Assembly: GCF_041435055.1 (NCBI RefSeq)
Contig: NZ_CP108002.1
Location: 8,122,001-8,186,000, forward strand
Direction: 5' to 3'
DNA from: Streptomyces sp. NBC_00341
GTDB taxonomy: Bacteria > Actinomycetota > Actinomycetes > Streptomycetales > Streptomycetaceae
Length of the DNA stretch: 64,000 nt
Shown: positions 1 to 11,753 of the stretch, piece after piece
Layout of the letters: each line of letters begins with the position of its first letter
How positions within the stretch are numbered: the stretch's first letter is position 1
Notes under the pieces: model-generated
Database searches by the model: none
Told to the model about the DNA's origin: nothing
The model's input: the letters and a program-made list of their open reading frames with translations, nothing else
Position numbers and translations under genes: made by a program

Positions 1-124
1 CACGAAGTACACGAGCTGCTGAAGCTGCATACACCCACCGTAGCTCGCTCGATAGTCAGAGGCTATGGACATGAGCTGTTTCATGTCTTGGACTGATCGG
101 GCCTTCGGTTCTAGCGTCGTGTCC

Positions 125-832
125 ATGGCATTGGCAACACGGACGGACCGACGGCCGTCCATGACGCGTTCGCTCTGGGACTCCTCCGTCGGCAAGAAGA
201 CGATCATGGCCGTGAGCGGCCTGATCATGCTCCTCTACCTGGTCGTCCACATGGTCGGCAACCTGAAGATCTTCTTCGGTCCGGGCGAGTTCAACGGCTA
301 CGCGCACTGGCTGCGCGTGATGGGCGAGCCGTTCCTGCACCACGAGTGGGCGCTGTGGATCGTCCGGCTGGTGCTCGTCGCCGCCGTGGTGCTGCACGCC
401 GTCTCCGCGTACCAGCTCAGCCGTCGCGACCTCAGGGCGCGGCCCAGCAAGTACGTACACCGCAAGCCGCGTGCCAGCTATGCCACCAACACCATGCGCT
501 ACGGCGGCATCGTCCTCGCGCTGTTCATCGTCTGGCACATCCTGGACCTGACGACCGGCACCGTGCACTCGGGCGGATTCCAGTCCGGACACCCGTACCA
601 GAACGTCATCGACACCTTCTCCACCTGGTACGGCAACGTCATCTACATCGTCGCCATGCTCGCCATGGGCCTGCACGTCCAGCACGGGTTCTGGAGTGCG
701 GCACAGACCCTCGGCGCGGGCAGCGCGACCCGCGACCGTGTCCTGAAGACCCTCGCCAACGCGCTCGCGCTGGTGCTGACGGTGGGCTTCGTCTCCGTAC
801 CCGTCGCTGTCATGACCGGAGTGGTGAGCTGA
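125..832 (+). CDS. sdhC: Succinate dehydrogenase cytochrome b-type membrane anchor
   Basis: Membrane subunit that anchors the SDH/fumarate reductase catalytic pair and passes electrons between the Fe-S subunit and quinone. The 235-residue protein has about five hydrophobic helices and well-spaced histidines (VHMVGN, LHAVSAY, VWHILDL, LHVQHG), as expected for a di-heme single-anchor (type B) complex; no separate SdhD is present. I chose the ATG at 125 ([10 protein letters not shown]) because the conserved family N-terminus begins there; an in-frame start at 65 adds unconserved residues. It is separated by one base from the flavoprotein gene and forms the first gene of a three-gene operon. Family assignment is firm; physiological direction (SDH or fumarate reductase) is not decided by sequence. 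Confidence 0.9.
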   Translation: MALATRTDRRPSMTRSLWDSSVGKKTIMAVSGLIMLLYLVVHMVGNLKIFFGPGEFNGYAHWLRVMGEPFLHHEWALWIVRLVLVAAVVLHAVSAYQLSRRDLRARPSKYVHRKPRASYATNTMRYGGIVLALFIVWHILDLTTGTVHSGGFQSGHPYQNVIDTFSTWYGNVIYIVAMLAMGLHVQHGFWSAAQTLGAGSATRDRVLKTLANALALVLTVGFVSVPVAVMTGVVS

Positions 833-833
833 C

Positions 834-2779
<1,946 letters not shown>

Positions 2780-2783
<4 letters not shown>

Positions 2784-3526
2784 AGCTCACCCTGCGCGTC
2801 TGGCGCCAGAAGAACGCCGACGCCCCCGGCGCCATGTCCACCTACCGGGTGGAGGGCATCTCCCAGGACATGTCGTTCCTGGAGATGCTCGACACCCTCA
2901 ACGAGGAGCTCATCCTCGAAGGGGACGACCCCGTCGCGTTCGACCACGACTGCCGCGAGGGCATCTGCGGCGCGTGCAGCCTGGTCATCAACGGGGACGC
3001 CCACGGCCCGGAGCGCACCACCACCTGCCAGCTCCACATGCGGTCCTTCGAGGACGGCGACACCATCGACATCGAGCCCTGGCGCGCCTCGGCCTTCCCG
3101 GTCGTCAAGGACCTGGTCGTGGACCGCTCCGCGTTCGACCGGATCATCCAGGCCGGCGGCTACATCTCCGCCCCGACCGGTACGGCACCGGACGCGCACG
3201 CCACCCCGGTGCCGAAGCCGGACGCCGACTTCGCCTTCGAGCACGCCGAGTGCATCGGCTGCGGCGCCTGCGTGGCGGCCTGCCCCAACGGCTCCGCGAT
3301 GCTCTTCACCTCGGCGAAGGTCAACCACCTGAACGTGCTGCCGCAGGGCGCCCCGGAGCGCGAGACCCGGGTGCTGGACATGGTGGGGCAGATGGACAGC
3401 GAGGGCTTCGGCGGCTGCACCCTCACCGGGGAGTGCGCCACGGCCTGCCCGAAGGGCATCCCGCTGCCGTCGATCTCCGCGATGAACAAGGAGTGGCTGC
3501 GGGCGACCCGCAAGGTCCACCGCTGA
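2780..3526 (+). CDS. sdhB: Succinate dehydrogenase/fumarate reductase iron-sulfur subunit
   Basis: Electron-transfer subunit linking the flavoprotein to the membrane anchor. The 248-residue protein carries the plant-ferredoxin type [2Fe-2S] cysteines (CREGICGAC and a later TTTCQL). The C-terminal half holds [12 protein letters not shown] and [10 protein letters not shown] for the [4Fe-4S] and [3Fe-4S] clusters. Its ATG overlaps the sdhA stop by four bases. It is the last gene of the operon: a strong hairpin begins five bases after the stop codon. Confidence 0.95.
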
Positions 3527-3530
3527 CGCG

Positions 3531-3579
3531 GCGGAGCCCCGGCTCCGGAGGCCGCCCGCCTCCGGAGCCGGGGCTCCGC
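3531..3579. terminator. Strong hairpin terminator after sdhCAB
   Basis: Perfect 22-bp inverted repeat (3531-3552 and 3558-3579) with a 5-nt loop, between the sdhB stop and the end of the convergent chitinase gene. It can serve both directions. No U-tract, as is usual in Streptomyces. Confidence 0.85.
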
Positions 3580-3598
3580 CGTACCGTCGCCGCGTCGG

Positions 3599-5368
3599 TC
3601 AGGACGTCACGGAGAGGTCGTCGCCGTAGACCGTGCCCTGTCCGTACCAGCCGTGCAGATACACCGTCACCGCACCGCTCGCTCCGGTGGTGAAGGCCAC
3701 CGACTGCTTGGCGTAACCGCTGGACGAGCCCCAGGTGCTGGCCGTGGCCCCGCCCTTGACGCCGAGGTAGCCGTAGCTGCCCTGCACCCAGCCGCTCAGC
3801 GTGTACTTGGTGTTGGGGGACAGCGTCAGCGTCTGCGTGCACTCGCCGGTCTGTGAGGCGGTGGCCGCCGCGGCGAGCGCGTGCGAGCCGCCGTGCACCG
3901 GGGTGGAGACGACCGCGCCACCGGACTCACAGGTCCAGGGGCCGAGCGAACCCGTCTCGAAGTCGCCGTTCACCAGCGATCCGGTGCCGCCCCCGGGACC
4001 GGAGACCGTCAGCGTGAAGACCGCCGTGTGGCTCAGCGTGCCCGCCGCGCCGGTCACGCTGACCTTGTACGTGCCGGGCGCGGCCGACGCGGAGGCGGTG
4101 ACCTTCAGCGCAGAGGTACCGCCCGCGGTGACCGACGTCGGGCTGAGCGTGGCCGTCACACCGGCCGGCGCCCCGCTGGTCGTCAGCGCGACGGTCTTGG
4201 CGCTGCCCGAGGTGACCGCGGTGCTCACGGTCGCCGTGGCCGAACCGCCGGGCGCGACCGTCGCCGAACCGGGGGCGACGGCCACCGAGTAGTCGTCCGT
4301 CACCGGGCCGGTGCCGCCGCCCGTGGTGAAGGGTGCGAACGTGTGGCTGAAGTACCAGGTGTCCTGCGCGATCCCGGAGCAGGTGTCGCTGCCGCCGGTG
4401 CCGGGGCAGCCGCCGTTGTCGCGCTGCAGCGCCCAGAACGACAGGGTGCTGACGCCCTTGGAGACGGCCCAGTTGTACACCGAGGTGGCGTCGGCCGTGG
4501 TGAACGTCTCGGCGGGGCCGTAGTCGTCGATGCCCGGCATCTCGATGATCCCGGTCATGCCCCACAGCTGGGCCTCGGACTTCGACGGGTAGAGCTTGGC
4601 CAACTGGCCCTTCAGGCCGGTGATCGCCGTCTGGGTGTCCTGCGCCATGTTGTGCGAGGCGCCGTCGTAGTAGTCGAACGTCATGAGGTTCACGACATCG
4701 ACCTGCGCGCCGTTGGTCACCGCGTTCTTGAGCACCGCGAGCCCGCTGGAGGCGAGCCCGCTGGTCGTGGTGGGCAGGGTGTACGAGATCTGCACCGAGC
4801 GGCCGTTGGCGGCGGCCCAGTCCTGCACCTTCTTGATCGCCTTGTTGCGGCGGTCGATCCCGGCGCTGTTCTCCAGCGAGTTGTCCTCGATGTCCATGTC
4901 GAGGCGGGACACGTCGTAGGTCGTGATGACCTTCTCGTACGCCGCGGCGATGGAGTCGACACTCGTGCAGCTGTCGGCGATCTCGGTGCCGCCGTTGTCG
5001 GCCGCGTACCCGCCGAACGACGGGATCACGTCGCCGCCGCGCGAGCGGATGGTCGTGAAGTCGGCGCCGTACTCGGACTGGGCGATCGGCGTGCTCGAAT
5101 CGCCGTTCCAGTACGGGGTGCAGGACCCCTGGGCCTCGGTCTGGACGAAGGCCATGGTCAGGTACTTGGCACCGGACGCCTGCGAGAGGGCGGCCGGGCT
5201 GTCTCCGTTGTACGCCTCGAAGTACGGGGCGAAGACGTGCGCGGGCAGGGGAGTGGCGGCGGTGGCGGCGGCCTGCGCGCCGGCGCCTGATCCGAGGACC
5301 AGGCCGGCGGACGCGACGGCCGTGGCCAGCGCGCTCAGGACGGCGGCGACTGTTCTTGGACGTCTCAT
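3599..5368 (-). CDS. Secreted GH18 chitinase with Ig-like and C-terminal carbohydrate-binding domains
   Basis: Endo-acting chitin hydrolase, exported. From the ATG at 5368 the 589-residue protein has an Arg-rich Sec signal peptide (about residues 1-37, ending near AQAAA). The GH18 barrel follows, with catalytic motif SRLDMDIE (acid about E161) and a downstream MTFDYYDG strand. An Ig/fibronectin-like linker follows (about 350-450), then a C-terminal beta-sandwich carbohydrate-binding module (starts near [11 protein letters not shown]). An in-frame start 27 bases upstream is possible but lies before the signal peptide. The promoter carries a dre/DasR palindrome, consistent with induction by chitin products. 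Family is secure; exact chitinase type is not. Confidence 0.9.
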   Translation of the reverse strand: MRRPRTVAAVLSALATAVASAGLVLGSGAGAQAAATAATPLPAHVFAPYFEAYNGDSPAALSQASGAKYLTMAFVQTEAQGSCTPYWNGDSSTPIAQSEYGADFTTIRSRGGDVIPSFGGYAADNGGTEIADSCTSVDSIAAAYEKVITTYDVSRLDMDIEDNSLENSAGIDRRNKAIKKVQDWAAANGRSVQISYTLPTTTSGLASSGLAVLKNAVTNGAQVDVVNLMTFDYYDGASHNMAQDTQTAITGLKGQLAKLYPSKSEAQLWGMTGIIEMPGIDDYGPAETFTTADATSVYNWAVSKGVSTLSFWALQRDNGGCPGTGGSDTCSGIAQDTWYFSHTFAPFTTGGGTGPVTDDYSVAVAPGSATVAPGGSATATVSTAVTSGSAKTVALTTSGAPAGVTATLSPTSVTAGGTSALKVTASASAAPGTYKVSVTGAAGTLSHTAVFTLTVSGPGGGTGSLVNGDFETGSLGPWTCESGGAVVSTPVHGGSHALAAAATASQTGECTQTLTLSPNTKYTLSGWVQGSYGYLGVKGGATASTWGSSSGYAKQSVAFTTGASGAVTVYLHGWYGQGTVYGDDLSVTS

Positions 5369-5504
5369 GGGGTAGCTCCCAGCGGAGTGAGACAACGGGC
5401 GGATCGCACAGCTCTGCCACGCCCGTCGAGGGCGTGGTCCGTTCCTGTGAATCCCGGCCGGGGGTCACGTGCCGCACGGTGTGGAGCGGCCGTGAGGCAT
5501 GCCC

Positions 5505-5533
5505 ATAATTGGTCTGGACCAGCTAACTGTCAA
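5505..5533 (-). promoter_or_regulatory. Chitinase promoter with DasR-type operator in the spacer
   Basis: Read on the minus strand: -35 TTGACA (5528-5533), 17-bp spacer, -10 AATTAT (5505-5510). The spacer contains TGGTCTGGACCA (5510-5521), which matches the known DasR site core TGGTCTAGACCA at 11 of 12 positions. A repressor bound here would block polymerase directly. Confidence 0.8.
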
Positions 5534-5616
5534 CGTTCTTTACTGTTTTATTTCCCTTCGGTTGCCCGAACCGGCAACCGGCAGGGCAAATGGGGGAGTT
5601 GGGGAGAAAAGAACGG

Positions 5617-8049
5617 TCAGTCGAGGTGGAGCGAGGCCCGGAGGTACGCCGCCGTCCGGCTGTCCTGCGCCCGCGCCACGGCCGAGGGCGGTCCCGTCGC
5701 CACGATCCGGCCGCCCCGGTCGCCGCCGCCCGGCCCGAGGTCGATCACCCAGTCGGCGCCCGCGACCACGGCCATGTCGTGCTCGACGACCACCACGGTG
5801 CTGCCCGCGTCGACCAGCCCGTGCAACTGCCGCATCAGAACCTCGACATCGGCCGGGTGCAGCCCGGTCGTCGGCTCGTCCAGCAGGTACAGGGTGTGGC
5901 CCCGGCGGGCGCGCTGGAGCTCGGCGGCCAGCTTGATCCGCTGCGCCTCGCCGCCGGAGAGCTCGGTCGCCGGCTGCCCGAGCCGCAGATAGCCGAGCCC
6001 CACGTCGAGCAGGGTCCGCAGACTGCGTTCCGCGCCGGGCGTGGAGGCGAAGAATCCGGCCGCCGACTCCACCGTGAGATCCAGCACCTGGGCGATGTTC
6101 AGCCCGTCGAGGGTGACTTCGAGGGTCTGCGGGTTGTACCGCGCGCCGTGGCAGTCCGGGCAGGGCGCGTACGTACTGGGCAGGAAGAGCAGTTCCACGG
6201 AGACGAACCCCTCACCCTGGCAGGTCTCGCACCGCCCGCCCGCCACGTTGAAGGAGAACCGGCCGGCCCGGTAGCCGCGCTCGACCGCCATGTCCGTCCC
6301 GGCGAACAGCTTGCGCACGACGTCGAACAGCCCGGTGTACGTGGCCAGGTTGGAACGCGGCGTACGGCCGATGGGCTTCTGGTCGACCTGGACGAGGCGG
6401 TCCACCGCCGCCAGCCCCTCGGCCGACGCGCACCCGGGTACCGGCCGCTCGCGCGGCTGGTCGGCCTCGGCCTGCGCCGGGGCCCGCCGGTCGGCCAGCA
6501 CATCCGCCAGGACCTGCCCCACCAGTGTCGACTTGCCAGAGCCCGAGACCCCCGTGACGGCGGTGAACACCCCGAGCGGGAAGGCGGCGTCCACGCCGCG
6601 CACATTGTGCCGCTCCACGCCGTGCAACCGCAGCCACCCGGCGGGCTCCCGCACCTCGCGCACCGGGGCCGGCGCGTCGTCGAAGAGGAAGCGGCGCGTC
6701 GCCGACTCCTCGACATCGGCGAGACCGGCCGGCGGGCCGCTGTGCAGCACCCGGCCGCCGTGCTCACCGGCCAGCGGCCCCACGTCGACCAGCCAGTCGG
6801 CCCGCCGCACCACATCCATCTGGTGCTCCACGACGAAGACCGTGTTCCCGGCCTCCTTCAGCCGGCCGAGCACCCCGAGCAGCGACTCGGTGTCCGCCGG
6901 GTGCAGACCGGCGGACGGCTCGTCCAGTACGTAGACGACGCCGAACAGCCCCGACCGCAGCTGCGTTGCCAGCCGCAGCCGTTGCAGCTCGCCGGAGGAG
7001 AGCGTGGGGGCCGTGCGGTCCAGGCTGAGGTAGCCGAGCCCCAGCTCGGTGACCGTTTCGATCCGGGCCAGCAGATCGGTCGTCAGTACCCGGGCGGTGT
7101 CGCCTCCGCCGGCCGCCGCCAGCACCTCGGCGAGCCCGGTGAGCGGGAGCCCGGCCAGCTCCGCGATCGTCCGGCCGGCGAAGGTGACCGCCATGGCCTC
7201 CGGTCGCAGTCGGCTGCCCGCGCAGACCGGACACGGCTCACTGGTCAGAAAGCGTTCCGCCTTCGTCCGCAGGGCCCGGCTCCTGGTATCCGCGAAGGTG
7301 TGCGTCACATAGCGGCGCGCGCTCATGTACGTACCCTGGTAGGGGCGTTGGATCCGGCCCGCGTCACGCACCGGATGGACCGTCACCACCGGCTGCTCGT
7401 CGGTGAACAGGATCCACTCCCGGTCTGCCGGGTCGAGATCGCGCCACGGCCGGTCGACGTCGTACCCCAGGGCGTCCAGCACATCGCGCAGGTTCTTGCC
7501 CTGCCAGGCGCCCGGCCAGGCGGCGATCGCGCCGTCCCTGATCGACAGCGAGGGGTCGGGGACCAGCAGCTCCTCAGTGGTGCGGTGCACCCGGCCGAGG
7601 CCGTGGCAGCGCGGACAGGCCCCCGCGGCGGTGTTCGGTGAGAACGCGTCGGAGTCCAGCCGCTCCGCACCCTCCGGATACGTCCCGGCCCGGGAGAAGA
7701 GCATCCGCAGCGAGTTGGACAGCGTGGTCACCGTTCCCACCGAGGACCTGGCGCCCGGCGCAGAGCGGCGCTGCTCCAGCGACACGGCCGGCGGCAGTCC
7801 GGTGATCTCGCCCACCGCCGGTGCGCCGACCTGGTGGATCAGCCGTCGGGCGTACGGGGCGACGGACTCGAAGTAGCGGCGCTGGGCCTCCGCGTAGATC
7901 GTCCCGAAGGCCAGCGAGGACTTTCCGGAGCCGGAGACACCGGTGAAGACGGTGAGGGTGTCGCGCGGGATGTCGACCCGGACGTCCCTGAGGTTGTGCT
8001 CGCGGGCGCCGCGGACCCTGACGTACGGGTCGTGGGGGGTGGTGGGCAT
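5617..8049 (-). CDS. Short UvrA-like ABC ATPase (excinuclease subunit A paralogue)
   Basis: Tandem ABC ATPase of the UvrA family, acting on DNA or conferring drug tolerance rather than serving as the housekeeping excision-repair protein. From the ATG at 8049 ([10 protein letters not shown]) it has 810 residues, shorter than classical UvrA (about 950). Two Walker A motifs are visible ([13 protein letters not shown] near the N-terminus; [13 protein letters not shown] in the second half). Zinc-type cysteine pairs are [20 protein letters not shown] and CPDCHG, and signature sequences are [10 protein letters not shown] and [10 protein letters not shown]. The length fits the UvrA2/DrrC-like subgroup, whose members often occur without uvrB. 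Upstream in-frame starts exist but are unconserved. Confidence 0.85.
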   Translation of the reverse strand: MPTTPHDPYVRVRGAREHNLRDVRVDIPRDTLTVFTGVSGSGKSSLAFGTIYAEAQRRYFESVAPYARRLIHQVGAPAVGEITGLPPAVSLEQRRSAPGARSSVGTVTTLSNSLRMLFSRAGTYPEGAERLDSDAFSPNTAAGACPRCHGLGRVHRTTEELLVPDPSLSIRDGAIAAWPGAWQGKNLRDVLDALGYDVDRPWRDLDPADREWILFTDEQPVVTVHPVRDAGRIQRPYQGTYMSARRYVTHTFADTRSRALRTKAERFLTSEPCPVCAGSRLRPEAMAVTFAGRTIAELAGLPLTGLAEVLAAAGGGDTARVLTTDLLARIETVTELGLGYLSLDRTAPTLSSGELQRLRLATQLRSGLFGVVYVLDEPSAGLHPADTESLLGVLGRLKEAGNTVFVVEHQMDVVRRADWLVDVGPLAGEHGGRVLHSGPPAGLADVEESATRRFLFDDAPAPVREVREPAGWLRLHGVERHNVRGVDAAFPLGVFTAVTGVSGSGKSTLVGQVLADVLADRRAPAQAEADQPRERPVPGCASAEGLAAVDRLVQVDQKPIGRTPRSNLATYTGLFDVVRKLFAGTDMAVERGYRAGRFSFNVAGGRCETCQGEGFVSVELLFLPSTYAPCPDCHGARYNPQTLEVTLDGLNIAQVLDLTVESAAGFFASTPGAERSLRTLLDVGLGYLRLGQPATELSGGEAQRIKLAAELQRARRGHTLYLLDEPTTGLHPADVEVLMRQLHGLVDAGSTVVVVEHDMAVVAGADWVIDLGPGGGDRGGRIVATGPPSAVARAQDSRTAAYLRASLHLD

Positions 8050-8135
8050 GGGGGCGGGGACTCCGTACGGTTCGGGGCGGGCGGGCCTGGACAGACATCC
8101 CATTCTGGGCGCGGGCCCGCCGTGCGCGCTCCGGG

Positions 8136-8351
8136 TCAGTCCTTGTCGTCGAGCCGGAAGCCGACTTTCAGGCCGACCTGGTAGTGCTCGATCCGGCCGT
8201 CCTTGATCTGGCCGCGCACCTCGGTGATCTCGAACCAATCGAGATTGTGCAACGTTTCCGAAGCCCTCGCGACCCCGTTGCGGACTGCCGCGTCGACGCC
8301 CTCATGGGAGGTTCCTACGATCTCTGTGACGCGATACGTATGGTTTGACAT
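8136..8351 (-). CDS. Dodecin, flavin-binding storage protein
   Basis: Small (71 aa) cytoplasmic protein that assembles into a hollow dodecamer binding riboflavin/FMN, buffering free flavin. The sequence [15 protein letters not shown] followed by [16 protein letters not shown] and WFEITEVRG fits the dodecin beta-alpha-beta-beta fold; the W in LDWFEI is the flavin-stacking tryptophan of the family. The ATG at 8351 gives normal family length; longer in-frame extensions upstream are non-homologous. It stands alone, divergent from the lipoprotein gene at 8552. Confidence 0.9.
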   Translation of the reverse strand: MSNHTYRVTEIVGTSHEGVDAAVRNGVARASETLHNLDWFEITEVRGQIKDGRIEHYQVGLKVGFRLDDKD

Positions 8352-8373
8352 CTTATGTCTCCTCTCGCCTCTA

Positions 8374-8392
8374 CCAAGGTGCCCCACCTTGG
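8374..8392. repeat. Inverted repeat upstream of dodecin
   Basis: CCAAGGTG-CCC-CACCTTGG, 8-bp perfect arms, 23 bases before the dodecin start codon. It could be an operator or a leader hairpin; nothing identifies the binding protein. Confidence 0.5.
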
Positions 8393-8439
8393 CGCGGTTC
8401 GCGAGAGTTGGCGGGGCGTTCGCGCGGCCGGAACCGGCC

Positions 8440-8468
8440 TTGACCAAAGTATTGGTCCATACCAAAAT
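8440..8468 (+). promoter_or_regulatory. Promoter of the sugar-binding lipoprotein with DasR-like palindrome
   Basis: -35 TTGACC (8440-8445), 17-bp spacer, -10 CAAAAT (8463-8468). The spacer and -10 contain TTGGTCCATACCAA (8452-8465), whose TGGTCCATACCA core agrees with the DasR consensus TGGTCTAGACCA at 10 of 12 positions. The layout is the same as at the chitinase promoter at 5505-5533. Confidence 0.6.
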
Positions 8469-8551
8469 CCAGCCACGCCCGTGCGAGCGCAGCCCGCAGT
8501 CCCCCACACCGGGTCCTGATCTTGTCGTGCCGTTTCGCAGAAGGTGACCCC

Positions 8552-9808
8552 GTGAAGAACCGCATGCTCGTAGGAGCTGTTGCCCTGATATCCGTAGCCG
8601 CGTTGGGTGGCTGCGGAGTGATCCCCGGTTCGGGTGGCTCCGACAGCAAGAAAGTCACGATCTGGCTGATGAAGGACAGTGTCAGCCCCGACTTCCTGGC
8701 CAATTTCAAGAAGTCGTACGAAGCGGCGCACTCATCGGTCGAACTGGATTTCAGAATCCAGAGCTGGAGCGGTATCGGACCGAAGGTCATCGACGCCCTG
8801 GGCGGCAAGGACACCCCGGATGTGATCGAGGTCGGCAACACGCAGGTCGCCCAGTACGCGGAGAGCGGCGGACTGCGCGACCTGACCCTGGAGTCGATGC
8901 GGGACCTCGGCAGCGAGGACTGGTTGCCCGGTCTCGCCGAACCGGGCAGCATCGGCGGCGTCCAGTACGGAATCCCCTGGTACGCGGCCAACCGGGTGGT
9001 GATCTACAACAAGGACCTCTTCGAGGAGGCCGGCATCAAGACCCTGCCGAAGACGCGCGCGCAGTGGATCGCGGACAGCGAGAAGCTCAACCGCGACGGC
9101 GATCAGGGCATGTATCTGCCGGGCCAGAACTGGTACGTGCTCGCCGGGTTCATCTGGGACGAGGGCGGTGAACTCGCGAGCGAGAAGAGCGGCGACTGGA
9201 AGGGCACGCTCGACTCCGCCGCGGCCCTGCGGGGCATGAAGTTCTACCAGCAGCTCCAGGCTCTCGGTGGCGGTCCCAAGGACGCGGACGAGGAAAAGCC
9301 CCCGCAGGGCAATGTGTTCGCCAAGGGAGATGTCGCACAGATCATTTCCACCCCCAGTACCGCGACGCTGATCGAGAAGGCGAATCCCGAACTCAAGGGG
9401 AAACTGGGATACTTCCCGATCCCCGGCAAGACCGCGAAGTCCCCCGGCTCGGTATTCACCGGCGGATCCGATCTGATCGTTCCGGAGAAGGCGCACCGGC
9501 GGAGCGCCGGCATCGACGTGGTCAAGGAACTGGCCAGCGCCAAGTGGCAGGAGGAGCTGGCCAAGACCATGAGCTACGTGCCCAACAAGACCACCCTGGC
9601 CCACGTCATCGAGGGCGAGGAGAGCACCGCCGCGATGGCCGAGGGCGCGGCGGAGGGCCATGCCACCCCCAACTCGCCGCAGTGGGCGGCGGTGGAGGCC
9701 GACAACCCGATCAAGCTCTACATGACGGCCGTGCTCCAGGGCGGTGACCCGGCGGCTGAGGCGAAGACCGCCTCGGAGAAGATCACGGGAGTGCTCGCCG
9801 GCAGCTGA
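8552..9808 (+). CDS. Sugar ABC transporter substrate-binding lipoprotein (DasA-like)
   Basis: Extracellular solute-binding protein (family 1) that captures an oligosaccharide for an ABC importer. The GTG at 8552 is preceded by AGAAGG; the 418-residue product starts with a lipoprotein signal peptide whose lipobox is ALGGC (Cys about 21). The fold runs through KKVTIWLMKDS, TPDVIEVGNTQ, YGIPWYAANRVVIYNKDLF and FTGGSDLIV, typical of this family. No permease or ATPase genes adjoin it, so it must work with components encoded elsewhere. The dre-like promoter and proximity to a chitinase suggest chitobiose or a related sugar, which is an inference. Confidence 0.8.
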   Translation: MKNRMLVGAVALISVAALGGCGVIPGSGGSDSKKVTIWLMKDSVSPDFLANFKKSYEAAHSSVELDFRIQSWSGIGPKVIDALGGKDTPDVIEVGNTQVAQYAESGGLRDLTLESMRDLGSEDWLPGLAEPGSIGGVQYGIPWYAANRVVIYNKDLFEEAGIKTLPKTRAQWIADSEKLNRDGDQGMYLPGQNWYVLAGFIWDEGGELASEKSGDWKGTLDSAAALRGMKFYQQLQALGGGPKDADEEKPPQGNVFAKGDVAQIISTPSTATLIEKANPELKGKLGYFPIPGKTAKSPGSVFTGGSDLIVPEKAHRRSAGIDVVKELASAKWQEELAKTMSYVPNKTTLAHVIEGEESTAAMAEGAAEGHATPNSPQWAAVEADNPIKLYMTAVLQGGDPAAEAKTASEKITGVLAGS

Positions 9809-9923
9809 CCGAGCGGTCGGCCGGTGAGCTTGGGCCGACGCGCACCACGGGATTCAGCCGTCGCACATCCCCGCTCTCCACGGCGGTCACGTCGAATCCA
9901 GCCGGTCACGGAAGAAGTAAGGA

Positions 9924-9956
9924 GCCGGACCGCCGCGCCTGTCGCGGCGGTCCGGC
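9924..9956. terminator. Hairpin terminator after the binding-protein gene
   Basis: Perfect 14-bp stem (9924-9937 / 9943-9956) with loop CCTGT, 116 bases past the stop codon and just before the acyltransferase gene at 9991. Confidence 0.75.
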
Positions 9957-9990
9957 AGCCGCCCTTGCCGACCCGTCCCCGGAGACCGTC

Positions 9991-10824
9991 ATGCACGCGC
10001 TGCCCACCGCCTCCACCACTCCTGCCGCCGCCTCCCTCGCCGCAGAACCGCCCGCTGCCGCGCGGCAGCGGGCGCGGTCCGTCGTCCCGCCGCGCTACCG
10101 GGTCTCCCTCGCCGTGGACCAGGAGGAGGTGCGCGCAGCCCAGCGCCTACGCCACCAGGTCTTCGCCGCGGAGTTCGGGGCCCGGCTGGAGGGCCCGGAA
10201 CCGGGCCTGGACAGCGACGCGTTCGACGCGTACTGCGACCACCTGCTGGTCCGGGAGACGGCCACCGGCGACATCGTCGCCACCTACCGCCTGCTCCCGC
10301 CCGAGCGGGCCCGGATCGCCGGACGCCTCTACGCGGAGGGCGAGTTCGACCTCGCCAGGCTCGCCCCGATCCGCGACGACCTGGTCGAGGTCGGCCGCTC
10401 CTGCGTCCACCCGGCCCACCGCGACGGCGTCGTCATCGCCCTGATCTGGGCCGGGCTGGCCCGCTACATGGAGCGCACCGGCCACAACTGGCTGGCCGGG
10501 TGCTGCTCGATATCCCTCTCCGACGGCGGCGGGGCAGCGGCCCGCGCCTGGGAGACCGTACGGAACAAGCACCTGGCGCCCGAGGACTACTGGGTCTCCC
10601 CGCACCGCCTCTGGCAGGCCCCGGCGGCGCTTCCGGGCGGCCCGGGCGGGCTCGCCGCGCTCCCGCCGCTGCTGCGCGGCTATCTGCGCCTCGGCGCCCG
10701 GATCTGCGGGGCGCCCGCGCACGACCCCGAGTTCAACGTCGCCGATCTCTACGTGCTGCTGTCGCTGCGCGGCACCGACCCGCGCTACCTCCGCCACTTC
10801 CTCTCGCTCGCCCCGCAGCAGTGA
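9991..10824 (+). CDS. GNAT-fold N-acyltransferase, OlsB-like
   Basis: Probable first enzyme of ornithine-lipid synthesis, transferring a 3-hydroxyacyl group to ornithine to form lyso-ornithine lipid. The 277-residue protein has a GNAT-like core (AAQRLRHQVFAAEFG near residue 50; VATYRLLPPERA; VEVGRSCVHPAHRDG; IALIWAGLARYMERTG), characteristic of the hemolysin/OlsB acetyltransferase group. The N-terminal 30 residues are Ala/Pro-rich and unconserved. It overlaps the next gene (PlsC-type) by GTGA; the adjacent OlsB/OlsA arrangement matches the pathway known in Streptomyces. Function is inferred from family and pairing. Confidence 0.8.
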   Translation: MHALPTASTTPAAASLAAEPPAAARQRARSVVPPRYRVSLAVDQEEVRAAQRLRHQVFAAEFGARLEGPEPGLDSDAFDAYCDHLLVRETATGDIVATYRLLPPERARIAGRLYAEGEFDLARLAPIRDDLVEVGRSCVHPAHRDGVVIALIWAGLARYMERTGHNWLAGCCSISLSDGGGAAARAWETVRNKHLAPEDYWVSPHRLWQAPAALPGGPGGLAALPPLLRGYLRLGARICGAPAHDPEFNVADLYVLLSLRGTDPRYLRHFLSLAPQQ

Positions 10825-11753
10825 GCCACTGGCTGCCCGCGTCCCCGTGCACCCCGCCCGGCTGCGCGGTGCACGCGGGCCCGGCCCGGCATCCGCTCCC
10901 GGCGGCGGCCCTGCTGCTCGCCGGATGCGCGCTGACCCTCGCAGGGGTTCTGTGCGCCCCGCTCGCGCTGTCGCTGACCGGCGGGGCGCGGCGGGAGCGG
11001 CTGATCCGGTGCTGGGCGCACGCGGTGCTGCGGGCGTTCGGGGTAGGGGTGCGGATCACCGGGCCGCCTGCCGCGCGGGGCGGCACCCCGGCCGTACGGG
11101 GCGGCGCGGCGGGCATCGGTGGCGGGCCTTCGGGCGGGCCGGCCGGTGCGGTGGGCATCCGCGCCGGCACCCCGGGGGTGCTGGTGGTCGCCAACCATGT
11201 CTCCTGGCTGGACATCCCGCTGGTCGCGGCCGTGTGCCCCGGCCGGATGCTGGCCAAGAGCGCCATCCGGCGCTGGCCGGTGCTCGGCCCGCTGGCGGCG
11301 CTCGGAGGCACCCTGTTCGTCGAGCGCGAGCGGCTGCGCTCGCTGCCCGCCACCGTGCGGAGCCTCGCCTCCGCGCTGCGCGGCGGCGCCCGGGTCGTGG
11401 TCTTCCCGGAGGGCAGTACCTGGTGCGGCCGCGGGCACGGCGGCCGGTTCCGGCCCGCCGCGTTCCAGGCCGCGATCGACGCCGGGGCCGCCGTCCAGCC
11501 GCTGCGCATCCGCTATCTGGGCGGACCGCCGGACCACCGCGCTCCGGCGGGCGCCGCGGCCTTCGTCGGTGACGATCCGCTGACCGCCTCGCTCTGGCGG
11601 GTGGTGAGGGCGGCCGGGCTGACCGCCGAGATCCGCGTACTGACGCCGATCCCGGCGGGCGCGGTGCCCGGCCGCCGCGAACTGGCCCGGCTGGCTCAGT
11701 CCACCGTGGCCAGCGACAGCGCGAACCTGCCCCCGGCGTCCGTCCACCACTGA
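10821..11753 (+). CDS. PlsC-type O-acyltransferase, OlsA-like
   Basis: Membrane-associated acyltransferase, likely acylating the hydroxyl of lyso-ornithine lipid (OlsA role) or lysophosphatidic acid. The GTG at 10821 overlaps the preceding stop and gives 310 residues. An N-terminal hydrophobic helix (about 30-60) precedes the catalytic NHVSWLD motif (NHx4D type) and the substrate motif FPEGST. A Gly/Ala/Pro-rich insertion lies before the NHVSWLD block. Its last 58 bases overlap the 3' end of egtD on the other strand. Confidence 0.82.
   Translation: MSHWLPASPCTPPGCAVHAGPARHPLPAAALLLAGCALTLAGVLCAPLALSLTGGARRERLIRCWAHAVLRAFGVGVRITGPPAARGGTPAVRGGAAGIGGGPSGGPAGAVGIRAGTPGVLVVANHVSWLDIPLVAAVCPGRMLAKSAIRRWPVLGPLAALGGTLFVERERLRSLPATVRSLASALRGGARVVVFPEGSTWCGRGHGGRFRPAAFQAAIDAGAAVQPLRIRYLGGPPDHRAPAGAAAFVGDDPLTASLWRVVRAAGLTAEIRVLTPIPAGAVPGRRELARLAQSTVASDSANLPPASVHH

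Noticed and set aside
4000..5290. Long plus-strand open frame opposite the chitinase gene
   Set aside because: Arg/Gly/Ala-rich shadow frame caused by G/C bias; the minus-strand GH18 gene explains the sequence.
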